DNA of 26,337 nucleotides from contig WSMU01000008.1 in the NCBI GenBank assembly GCA_013316395.1, positions 1 to 26,337 on the forward strand, read 5' to 3'. Of this stretch, positions 8,120 to 14,140 are shown one piece after another. The notes beneath the pieces are model-generated. The model saw nothing but the letters and a program-made list of their open reading frames with translations. It was not told the origin of the DNA and ran no database searches. Made by a program: the position numbers and the translations under genes. The first letter of the stretch is position 1; each line of letters opens with the position of its first letter. Source of the stretch: Alphaproteobacteria bacterium (GTDB lineage Bacteria > Pseudomonadota > Alphaproteobacteria > Rs-D84).

Positions 8120-8941
8120 ATGACTTGGACAATCTTGGTCTTGGTGTTGGCGATTGCTCTGTTCTTGTTCGGCGGCATGATGCTGAAACAGGACAGCAAG
8201 AATCCCAGCATGGGCGTTGCATTGGCAAAAAAAGTAATCAAACTGGTTGCCGTTATTTTAATCGCAGGCAGTGTTTGCCGCCTGTTTGTACCGTATTACC
8301 TGACATCGGTTAATCCGGCTATTCTGCAGGAAATGGTTGCAGGAATGCAGGAACAGCAGAATGCTGAAAAGAACAAGGCTGTTCGTCAGTATGTTCGCAG
8401 CAAAATGGATGTTATGGTTGCAGATGCACCGATTTGGGGCAATGTTGATGCGAAAAAGACAATCTTTTTGTGGTCTGACTATTCATGCCCGTACTGCCGC
8501 CGTGTTCATAACGAACTGGCACGCGTAATGGCGGACCGTGATGACGTTCGCGTTGTTCTGAAAAACTTCTCGATTCATGGACCGTTGTCCGATGCACCGG
8601 CAAAGGCTGTTATCGCTGCAAAACTGCAGAGCAATGAAAAAGCTGCCGCTTTGGACAAAATGCTGATGAATCGTGAATATTACACTCAGGAAGATATGCA
8701 GGACCAGTCCAAATTGGGTGACAAAGTTCATAAGAACGTTATGAAGTTGGCAAAAGAAGCCGGCCTGGATGTAGATCAGCTGGAAAAAGATATGAAAGGC
8801 GAAGTTGTTGCACGTGAATTGGAAAATGTTCGCGACCTGGCTCAGCGTTTCGAAATCAGCGGTACACCGTATCTGATTATCGGTGAACAGGCGTTCCCGG
8901 GTGCGATTCCCTACAAACAGATTATGGATGCGCTGAAATAA
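8120..8941 (+). CDS. Membrane-anchored DsbA-like thiol oxidoreductase
   Basis: 273 aa from ATG 8120, which has AAGGAG at 8108-8113; an in-frame ATG at 8063 would add 19 unlikely residues and lies in the promoter. The C-terminal half is a DsbA-family thioredoxin fold with active site C123-P-Y-C126 and the cis-proline loop SGTPYLIIG (P250), so it should form or shuffle disulfides in exported proteins. Two hydrophobic segments precede it (about 3-22 and 40-62). The loop between them carries several Lys, which by the positive-inside rule places the loop in the cytoplasm and the catalytic domain in the periplasm. It resembles Com1/BdbD-type proteins rather than soluble DsbA. The Cys-rich exported proteins at 18077-22993 are plausible substrates (inference). 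Confidence 0.88.
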   Translation: MTWTILVLVLAIALFLFGGMMLKQDSKNPSMGVALAKKVIKLVAVILIAGSVCRLFVPYYLTSVNPAILQEMVAGMQEQQNAEKNKAVRQYVRSKMDVMVADAPIWGNVDAKKTIFLWSDYSCPYCRRVHNELARVMADRDDVRVVLKNFSIHGPLSDAPAKAVIAAKLQSNEKAAALDKMLMNREYYTQEDMQDQSKLGDKVHKNVMKLAKEAGLDVDQLEKDMKGEVVARELENVRDLAQRFEISGTPYLIIGEQAFPGAIPYKQIMDALK

Positions 8942-8960
8942 TATTGGCGTGTGCAATATC

Positions 8961-8987
8961 AAAAATCCCCCGGATAGGGGGATTTTT
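8961..8987 (+). terminator. Intrinsic terminator after DsbA-like gene
   Basis: An 11-bp stem (8961-8971 with 8977-8987) with a 5-base loop ends in a T-run. Confidence 0.9.
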
Positions 8988-8990
8988 TAT

Positions 8991-9019
8991 TTGGTATCAA
9001 CTGCGATTTATGATAAAAT
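8991..9019 (+). promoter_or_regulatory. Candidate promoter for OmpA-like protein gene
   Basis: TTGGTA (8991-8996) and TAAAAT (9014-9019) are separated by exactly 17 bases, directly after the preceding terminator. Confidence 0.5.
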
Positions 9020-9047
9020 AATACTATTATAAATGGGATAGTAGGAT

Positions 9048-9959
9048 ATGAGAAAAATTACTACTGCAATGGTTTTAGCCGGATTGTTTTTGCCTAACCT
9101 ATTGCATGCCGCATCACCGGATTTAACGCGCAAGGTGCCTAATAACAAATGCTATGGCGTGCGTGGTGATACATATACTGAAAATGTTTTGCAGGAAAGA
9201 GATTGGACGGAAAAATGTGATTACCGCTTGTTCTTTTTCAATGATATTGACAAAGTCGCAGAGGTTCCAGACGCACAATGTGTGGCAGAGATTACGGGGC
9301 TGCTGAATGAACAGCTAAGCAGTTTGTCGGGTAAAGATGTAATGTTTGTAATGGGATTAGCGGATTCGCGTGGTCGTGATAAATATAATATTAATTTAGC
9401 GCAGCGCAGAATGAACAATGTGTTGGACATGTTGGATCAGCAGCAGCGCACAAGCAAGCATGCTTCTAACAATTTGGAATTTTTTGTTGCTGGTGAATCT
9501 GATGATATGGCCCAATATGGCGGTGACGGTCGGACCAGTAATCCGCGTGAGCGTGCAGTATGTGTAATAATCAGTCGTTCCGGCGATCGTGACCCCAGAC
9601 AAGAAGGATTTACAGCGATTACGTCATCTGTTTCAAATAAGACAGAGATGACAATAACAATCTCCAAAGGCAGCGCCCAGAAGTCGGAACAGCGGATAAA
9701 GAGTATTGCCGCCAACCTGCAAAACATGACTGCGAATCTGGGGAGCAGTGTTTGGAAAAACAAGGAAGGAAATTTTAATACATCACGTCTTGTATCAGAT
9801 TCTGTGGCGGGTGTTGTATTGGGAACAGCCGGTGGTCTGATTACCAGTAACATTATAAAAAAGAATCAGGTAAAGGGTGGTTTTGAGGATATAAAGTGCA
9901 CTGTCGGCGGCCAGATTGTCGCAGAATATGGCGATGATTTTTCTGTTGGAATGCGCTAA
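9048..9959 (+). CDS. Exported protein with OmpA-like domain
   Basis: 303 aa with a signal peptide (1-21, LLHA then cleavage). Residues about 97-178 match the OmpA C-terminal fold: VMGLADSRG (about 101-109), the helix NINLAQRRMNNVLDML, and NPRERAVCVII (165-175), equivalent to the NRRVEI strand. Such domains usually hold the peptidoglycan. Two Cys in the N-terminal part (C35, C57) and C78/C172 could form disulfides. The C-terminal third has a hydrophobic Gly-rich segment (VAGVVLGTAGGLI, about 251-263) that may insert in a membrane, then a short Cys-containing tail. The exact family is not recognised. AGTAGGAT precedes the ATG. It is monocistronic, with terminators on both sides. Confidence 0.75.
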   Translation: MRKITTAMVLAGLFLPNLLHAASPDLTRKVPNNKCYGVRGDTYTENVLQERDWTEKCDYRLFFFNDIDKVAEVPDAQCVAEITGLLNEQLSSLSGKDVMFVMGLADSRGRDKYNINLAQRRMNNVLDMLDQQQRTSKHASNNLEFFVAGESDDMAQYGGDGRTSNPRERAVCVIISRSGDRDPRQEGFTAITSSVSNKTEMTITISKGSAQKSEQRIKSIAANLQNMTANLGSSVWKNKEGNFNTSRLVSDSVAGVVLGTAGGLITSNIIKKNQVKGGFEDIKCTVGGQIVAEYGDDFSVGMR

Positions 9960-9988
9960 AAACATCCGGCATTCGCTAGATAAATAAT

Positions 9989-10012
9989 CCCCGCGTTTGC
10001 GGGGGATTTATT
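9989..10012. terminator. Bidirectional terminator of convergent genes
   Basis: CCCCGC (9989-9994) pairs with GCGGGG (9999-10004) around a GTTT loop, flanked by A/T-rich sequence on both sides. It lies between the stops of the OmpA-like gene and the MotB-like gene. Confidence 0.7.
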
Positions 10013-11125
10013 TTATCGATTTGTTAATTGCAGTTCTATTCGACGGTTTTTCTGCAATGCTTGCGGGCTGCTGCCCAGTTCGACCGGATACATGTCGCCA
10101 AATCCACTGGGGACCAGACGGCGTCGTGATACACCCGCCGCGGCCAGCGCATCTGCCACCGCCGTTGCACGGCGCAGGGATAGCTCCGTATTATTACGAT
10201 ATCCGCGCGTGCCCGGGACAACCTGTTTTTTATCGGTATGGCCGTCAACACGTATTATCCAATTTACATCGGACGGAATTTTACTTTCGAAATCCTTTAT
10301 AACATTTGCAATCAGGCGCAGCTGATTTTTCCCCTCCTGTGACAGGGTATATTCCCCGCTGGGGAACAATATGTCGCTGGATACTATAAAGCGGTCGCCG
10401 TCGGGCTGAACTGTGGTACGGTCACCCAATGCGGTCTTTATAGACTTGTAGAAATCCGACTGATATGCCTGAACATTTTGCAGTTCGGCAACTTTGTCCG
10501 CCAGGGCCTTGTTAAGACGCGATGACATTTCAACATATTGAATTTCCTGGTTGCGGGATTTTTCCTCTGCCGCGTCCAATGCCGCCTGAAGCTCAGATAG
10601 CTGCTGCGTCAGCTGGGCCCGCTGGGTCTGCATCTGTTCCTGCAGTTCTTTGCGTTGCTGTTCCAGGTCTGCTGCGGCCTCCTTGTCAATTGTTGCCTGA
10701 TTCAGTTGGGCGGTCAGGCTATCTACCATGGCCTGCATGTCGCGTCCCTGGGTTTGCAGTTCGGCAACCTTGGACTCGTATGCGGTTACTAGGTCTTCGA
10801 CACTCATATCCATTTGGGTCAGCTCGTCGGTCAGTTCTGCGTTGCTGCTCTCTAGATTTTCAAGCTCGGCCCGCGCCAAAATCAGCAGTCGTTTTGCCTC
10901 CTGCTCGTCCGCGGTCATCTGTTGAATTTTTTCCAACTGCTCCGCATTGGCTTGTTTTAGCTGCGTTACGGTTTTAGCGCCTGTGCGCTTGTTAAATACA
11001 CTGGTGGTGGTCCATAAAAATACGAACACAATCAACAGGAAAATCAATATGATTACCAGGTTGGAAAACAAATCCACAAACCCGGGCCATGTGTTGGTTT
11101 TTTCACGAAAGCGAATGTTGAACAT
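10013..11125 (-). CDS. MotB/OmpA-like partner of a proton-channel complex
   Basis: 370 aa. One membrane helix near the N-terminus (about 17-42) contains Asp18 at its start (GFVDLFSNLVIIL), in the place of the proton-binding Asp of MotB. A very long coiled coil rich in Gln, Glu and Leu follows (about 50-235). The C-terminus (about 245-370) is an OmpA-like peptidoglycan-binding domain with VDGHTD, the NTELSLRRA helix and KNRRIELQL. It should span from inner membrane to cell wall. It is translated after the MotA/TolQ-like gene with a 23-base gap and a strong GGAGGGAGGG ribosome binding site, so the two probably form a stator. No flagellar genes are nearby and the coiled coil is much longer than in flagellar MotB, so the driven process is unknown. 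Confidence 0.85.
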   Translation of the reverse strand: MFNIRFREKTNTWPGFVDLFSNLVIILIFLLIVFVFLWTTTSVFNKRTGAKTVTQLKQANAEQLEKIQQMTADEQEAKRLLILARAELENLESSNAELTDELTQMDMSVEDLVTAYESKVAELQTQGRDMQAMVDSLTAQLNQATIDKEAAADLEQQRKELQEQMQTQRAQLTQQLSELQAALDAAEEKSRNQEIQYVEMSSRLNKALADKVAELQNVQAYQSDFYKSIKTALGDRTTVQPDGDRFIVSSDILFPSGEYTLSQEGKNQLRLIANVIKDFESKIPSDVNWIIRVDGHTDKKQVVPGTRGYRNNTELSLRRATAVADALAAAGVSRRRLVPSGFGDMYPVELGSSPQALQKNRRIELQLTNR

Positions 11126-11148
11126 TTTTCCCTCCCTCCGTTTTAATC

Positions 11149-11835
11149 TTATTGCGCGTCCGTGTCGCGTACACGTGTGCGTGCGGCCAGATAATCTTCG
11201 AGTTCATTAAATATTGTGTTCTGTGCCAGTTGTAGCTGCAGCCCCAGGAAGCCCACGGTCAAGCTGCCGGCCAAGCCCATAAGAGAACTGGTAAATGCTG
11301 TTGCCATACCAGATAGTGGTCGCGCCAAGCCCGCCTGCATGGCATCCAGAACGGCGTCATCACTAAAGTTCAGGTTGCCAATTAAATCTGCAAAACCGCC
11401 AACTGTGACAACCAGCCCCCAAAATGTCCCAAGCAGGCCCAGGAAAACAAGTGTGTTCGTTATATAGCGTACCGATTCGCGTGAATCTTCCATGCGCAGC
11501 AATATCATATCCAGCATTGCCCCCAGTGTTGTTACCGGTACGCGCCCGCCACGGCGCATAATGATTGCCACCGGCCGCAGCAGGCGCGGGGGCAGGGCGG
11601 CGTTTTTATTTCCTTTGAAAAATGCGCGTGCCCAGCGGTATTCCGGCACCAGACGAAACATTTCGACAAAGCATAGTCCCACACCGAACAGCGCCGCCCC
11701 GATTATTATTCCATTAAGATAGATATTAGAAATCGCAATTTGCATGAACGGGGCCCAAAATAAAATCAGCCCGCACGCAAGCAATGCGGTAAAAAGGGCC
11801 ATGCGGTTTAAAATTCTGTGAAAGCGACTCGTCAT
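11149..11835 (-). CDS. MotA/TolQ/ExbB-family proton channel subunit
   Basis: 228 aa. Four hydrophobic segments are visible: about 14-30, 38-58, 127-147 (FLGLLGTFWGLVVTVGGF, the family's signature third helix) and 175-198 (ATAFTSSLMGLAGSLTVGFL). A cytoplasmic loop lies between the second and third. Members form the ring around MotB/TolR/ExbD-type partners and pass protons. The partner here is the downstream MotB-like gene. The subunit is short and has no tail like that of ZorA. The start at 11835 has AGAGAG seven bases upstream, and a good minus-strand promoter lies 24 bases upstream. Confidence 0.85.
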   Translation of the reverse strand: MTSRFHRILNRMALFTALLACGLILFWAPFMQIAISNIYLNGIIIGAALFGVGLCFVEMFRLVPEYRWARAFFKGNKNAALPPRLLRPVAIIMRRGGRVPVTTLGAMLDMILLRMEDSRESVRYITNTLVFLGLLGTFWGLVVTVGGFADLIGNLNFSDDAVLDAMQAGLARPLSGMATAFTSSLMGLAGSLTVGFLGLQLQLAQNTIFNELEDYLAARTRVRDTDAQ

Positions 11836-11858
11836 ATAATCTCTCTGTTTATAGACGA

Positions 11859-11888
11859 ATCATAGTAAATTTATGCGTGCCCGGTCAA
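11859..11888 (-). promoter_or_regulatory. Promoter for the MotA/MotB-like operon
   Basis: On the minus strand, TTGACC (11888-11883) and TATGAT (11864-11859) are 18 bases apart, both close to the sigma-70-type consensus. Confidence 0.6.
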
Positions 11889-11963
11889 TATAAATTGTTG
11901 CGATATCTTTCCTTGTTGGCGGGCACTTTTTCTTACTTTCGGGGTGGGCGGATAATAAAAAGC

Positions 11964-11991
11964 TTGATTTTATTAAAATTTTCGACATAAT
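11964..11991 (+). promoter_or_regulatory. Promoter for the rpsF-rpsR-rplI operon
   Basis: TTGATT (11964-11969) and CATAAT (11986-11991) are 16 bases apart. Transcription would start near 11998, giving a leader of about 53 bases before rpsF. Confidence 0.6.
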
Positions 11992-12004
11992 TGTGAGCGT
12001 TCCT

Positions 12005-12033
12005 GCTGATGGCATGGGGTTGTCGGCTGTATA
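12005..12033 (+). promoter_or_regulatory. Leader hairpin before rpsF
   Basis: GCTGAT (12005-12010) can pair with GTCGGC (about 12022-12027) to form a short hairpin with an 11-base loop in the rpsF leader. Ribosomal operons with rpsF and rpsR often carry an S6:S18-binding leader, but I cannot confirm the conserved motif here. Confidence 0.25.
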
Positions 12034-12050
12034 AGACCAAAGGAAATAAA

Positions 12051-12389
12051 ATGGCTTATTATGAAAGTGTCTTGGTTTTCCGCCAGGACCTGACCGAACC
12101 GCAGGTTAAAGAAAAAGCGGCTAAATTTACTGAAATTATCAAAGAATTGGGTGGCGATGTTAAGGCGACTGAATTTTGGGGCTTGAAAAATCTGGCTTAC
12201 ATTATTCGTAAAAATCGCAAGGCTCACTATGTGATGCTGAACATTGAACTGCCGGGCGACAAGATTGCTGAACTGGAACGTCGTTCTCGTATTGATGAAG
12301 ACGTAATCCGTTTCTTGAACGTTCGCGTTGATGAATTGGCGACCACTCCGTCGGTCATGATGAAAAAGAATAACGAAGAGGCAGAATAA
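12051..12389 (+). CDS. rpsF: 30S ribosomal protein S6
   Basis: 112 aa. S6 binds 16S rRNA in the small-subunit platform together with S18. The start (MAYYESVLVFRQDLTEPQV) and the segments RSRIDEDVIRFLNVRV and YVMLNIELPG match the family. The ATG at 12051 has AAAGGAAA upstream; an in-frame ATG at 12009 lies in the leader and is unlikely. It is the first gene of the conserved rpsF-rpsR-rplI operon, and its stop overlaps the rpsR start by one base (TAATG). Confidence 0.97.
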   Translation: MAYYESVLVFRQDLTEPQVKEKAAKFTEIIKELGGDVKATEFWGLKNLAYIIRKNRKAHYVMLNIELPGDKIAELERRSRIDEDVIRFLNVRVDELATTPSVMMKKNNEEAE

Positions 12390-12616
12390 TGGCAGTTCGT
12401 GCAGCAATTTATCGTAAAAAATCAAACCCGTTAAAGGGAAAGGTTATTGACTACAAAGACATCAAGACTTTGTCGCACTATATCACAGAACGCGGCAAAA
12501 TTGTACCGTCCCGTATCAGCGGTGTTTCCCAGAAAGACCAGCGTGCGTTGGCGACCGCTATCAAGCGTGCACGTCACTTGGGCCTGATGCCGTTTGTTCG
12601 CAATAATATCGGCTAA
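12389..12616 (+). CDS. rpsR: 30S ribosomal protein S18
   Basis: 75 aa, normal length. S18 pairs with S6 on the 30S platform. Typical stretches include KVIDYKDIKTLSHYITERGKI, the SRISGVSQKDQRALATAIKR helix and the ARHLGLMPF end. The one-base overlap with rpsF implies translational coupling. No Cys pattern for zinc is present. Confidence 0.97.
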   Translation: MAVRAAIYRKKSNPLKGKVIDYKDIKTLSHYITERGKIVPSRISGVSQKDQRALATAIKRARHLGLMPFVRNNIG

Positions 12617-12669
12617 ATAAAAAAAATAAATTTGGGGTAATACCTCTAACTTGGAAAAGGACAGATAAA

Positions 12670-13251
12670 ATGAAAGTTATTTTAACAGAAAAAATTACAA
12701 AACTGGGCAATATCGGCGACACGGTTGAGGTAAAGACTGGTTTTGCACGCAATTTCCTGTTGCCAAATGGCAAGGCGATGCGTTGGAGCAAGGAAAACGT
12801 TGCACTGTTCGAAGCGAAAAAGGCCGAATTGCAGGCACGCTTTGATGCGGCGAAAAAGACTGCTGAATCTTATGTTGATGCGGTACGCAATGCAAAACTG
12901 CACATGATTCGCCAGGCGGGCGACACAGGCCAGCTGTATGGCTCTGTATCCAGCCGCGATATCGCGCGTATGCTGACAGAGATTGCAAATGTTCCGGTTA
13001 CATCCGCACAGGTTATGCTGGGCAGCCCGATTAAATCCATCGGCTCATTCGACACCCAGATTGCACTGCACCCGGATGTTATTGTACCGGTAAAGATTTA
13101 TGTCGCCCAGACCCAGGATGAAATTGATGCCTTGGTTGCCGGCAAAGTTCTGACATTCGGCACCAAGAAAGTCGAGGCAGAAGAGGAAGTCGAAGCACCG
13201 GCCGAAGAAGCGGCGGCCCAGGCCACCGAAACAGAAGCGGCGGCGGAATAA
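12670..13251 (+). CDS. rplI: 50S ribosomal protein L9
   Basis: 193 aa. L9 binds 23S rRNA near the L1 stalk and reaches out from the 50S subunit. The N-terminal rRNA-binding domain shows MKVILTEKITKLGNIGD and GFARNFLLPNGKA, then the long connecting helix (about 41-75) and the C-terminal domain with SVSSRDIARML. An acidic Ala/Glu tail (about 168-193) extends beyond the usual 150 residues; such tails are common in Alphaproteobacteria. AAAGGACAG precedes the ATG. It is the last gene of the operon, 53 bases after rpsR. Confidence 0.96.
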   Translation: MKVILTEKITKLGNIGDTVEVKTGFARNFLLPNGKAMRWSKENVALFEAKKAELQARFDAAKKTAESYVDAVRNAKLHMIRQAGDTGQLYGSVSSRDIARMLTEIANVPVTSAQVMLGSPIKSIGSFDTQIALHPDVIVPVKIYVAQTQDEIDALVAGKVLTFGTKKVEAEEEVEAPAEEAAAQATETEAAAE

Positions 13252-13271
13252 TCCCATCCGATTCTATGAAA

Positions 13272-13300
13272 GAAAAAATCCCCGTTTGGGGATTTTTTTC
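13272..13300 (+). terminator. Terminator of the ribosomal protein operon
   Basis: GAAAAAATCCCC (13272-13283) pairs with GGGGATTTTTTTC (13288-13300) around a GTTT loop. Confidence 0.92.
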
Positions 13301-13352
13301 TTCTAGATTTTAAGGCGTTTTTAGGATATAGTACCGATTGTAATAGGTGTTC

Positions 13353-13519
13353 TATTATATGGAAAGCTGTATTTCCATTGTACCCGCCTGCACAGGCGTT
13401 AAAAAAGCCAGGCCAATTACGGACTGGAAGCGTGGAAATATATTGAATACCACGTGAAACATGGTACATGTGAATACAGACTTCCAGTCCGCCTTCTTTA
13501 TGGCGGTCTTTATATTTTT
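13353..13519. ncRNA. Structured RNA-like element A (non-coding)
   Basis: No credible ORF. In order on the plus strand: TATTAT box (13353-13358), hairpin 13359-13365/13372-13378, hairpin GCCTG-CA-CAGGC (13386-13397), then CCAGGCC (13408-13414), which can pair with GGACTGG (13421-13427) with one mismatch. Alternatively an 11-bp perfect stem (13420-13430/13481-13491) encloses two small hairpins (13431-13435/13450-13454 and 13459-13463/13467-13471). CCGCC (13489-13493) pairs with GGCGG (13502-13506), followed by an imperfect T-rich tail. The plan matches element B downstream. The strand is uncertain: on the minus strand the 13408-13427 pairing is followed by six T (13406-13401), which is a better terminator than the plus-strand one. 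Confidence 0.45.
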
Positions 13520-13559
13520 GTATGGCCAAATTGTTGTGGAAATCAATTGTGGCGTGCGA

Positions 13560-13565
13560 TATAAT
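13560..13565 (+). promoter_or_regulatory. -10 box for element B
   Basis: A perfect TATAAT precedes element B; no good -35 is seen 16-18 bases upstream (TGGAAA is the best). Confidence 0.45.
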
Positions 13566-13571
13566 AAAAGG

Positions 13572-13750
13572 CGTAGTAGAAAACCCTATTACAGAAGCGA
13601 GCTTGAAAACCTCGAGAGTAAGCTGCCTGTGCAGGCATTATTGCAACCAATCATTAGTTTGGTTGGAGTGTCCGATATATATAAATAAGGACAGATAGGC
13701 TTACTTATCGTTTTCAACTCCAACCACCCATATTTCTCGGTGGTTTTTTG
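13572..13750 (+). ncRNA. Structured RNA-like element B (sRNA or attenuator leader)
   Basis: About 180 non-coding bases from the expected start after TATAAT to a strong terminator. Visible pairings: GTAGTAG with CTATTAC (one G-U, loop AAAACC); AGCTT with AAGCT; hairpin TGCCTG-TG-CAGGCA (13624-13637); CAACCAA (13644-13650) with TTGGTTG (13659-13665). In competition with the last, a 10-bp stem (13660-13669/13717-13726) closes two small hairpins (13670-13673/13689-13692 and 13694-13697/13706-13709). The right arm of that stem overlaps the left arm of the terminator (13722-13728/13739-13745). This 1:2, 2:3, 3:4 layout is that of an attenuator. It is not recognised as 6S, SRP, tmRNA or RNase P RNA. 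The XRE regulator starts 29 bases beyond. Confidence 0.5.
13722..13749 (+). terminator. Intrinsic terminator at the end of element B
   Basis: AACCACC (13722-13728) pairs with GGTGGTT (13739-13745), followed by a T-run to 13749. Five bases of its left arm are shared with the alternative 10-bp stem of element B. Confidence 0.8.
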
Positions 13751-13778
13751 TTAACTTGTAATGGGGGATTACTGGATA

Positions 13779-14138
13779 ATGACTGGGCGAAAATATAACG
13801 CCTCTGAATTTGACACAAGGCTGGGGCACGCAATATCAATACAGCGTCGGATACGCGGACTGTCGCAAAAAGATTTGGCAAGACGCTTGGGAATTACGCA
13901 CCAACAGGTTCAAAAGTATGAATCTGGCGACAATCGTATGACGGCGGCAACATTATATAAAATTGCCGAAATGTTTGAAATTAGTGTCGATAAGCTGGTA
14001 TATGACGCGACCAGCAAATTTATGAATGATAAAATAATCCAGCAAACAATGGATTTAATGTATACGAAAATGGATGTTGCGCAACGCCGGTTAATTTTTA
14101 GCATGGCAACATATGTGGCCGGCGTTGCAACCGCATAA
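13779..14138 (+). CDS. XRE-family helix-turn-helix regulator
   Basis: 119 aa from ATG 13779, with GGGGG at 13763-13767 as ribosome binding site; an ATG at 13761 has none. Residues about 15-72 form a Cro/C1-type DNA-binding domain: AISIQRRIRGLSQKDLARRLGITHQQVQKYESG is the classical HTH with the conserved Gln and the YESG turn, and KIAEMFEISVDKL closes the domain. The C-terminal part is helical and probably dimerises. Similar stand-alone regulators are common in Alphaproteobacteria. The gene follows the two structured elements and their terminator, so it may be controlled by attenuation in element B. Alternatively it may have its own promoter, or regulate the RNAs. Targets are unknown. Confidence 0.85.
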   Translation: MTGRKYNASEFDTRLGHAISIQRRIRGLSQKDLARRLGITHQQVQKYESGDNRMTAATLYKIAEMFEISVDKLVYDATSKFMNDKIIQQTMDLMYTKMDVAQRRLIFSMATYVAGVATA

Positions 14139-14140
14139 GA

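Noticed and set aside
10013..11835. Zorya-type defence operon (ZorA/ZorB)
   Set aside because: The channel subunit is short with no ZorA tail, and there is no helicase or ZorC/ZorD-like gene on either side; the neighbours are housekeeping genes.
13353..13546. Short reading frames on the minus strand across element A
   Set aside because: They cover the inverted repeats, lack ribosome binding sites and have no coding-like composition.
13353..13750. Type III toxin-antitoxin RNA repeats, or tmRNA, 6S, SRP or RNase P RNA
   Set aside because: Only two units with different sequence, no toxin-like gene after the terminator, and no recognisable conserved core of the known housekeeping RNAs.
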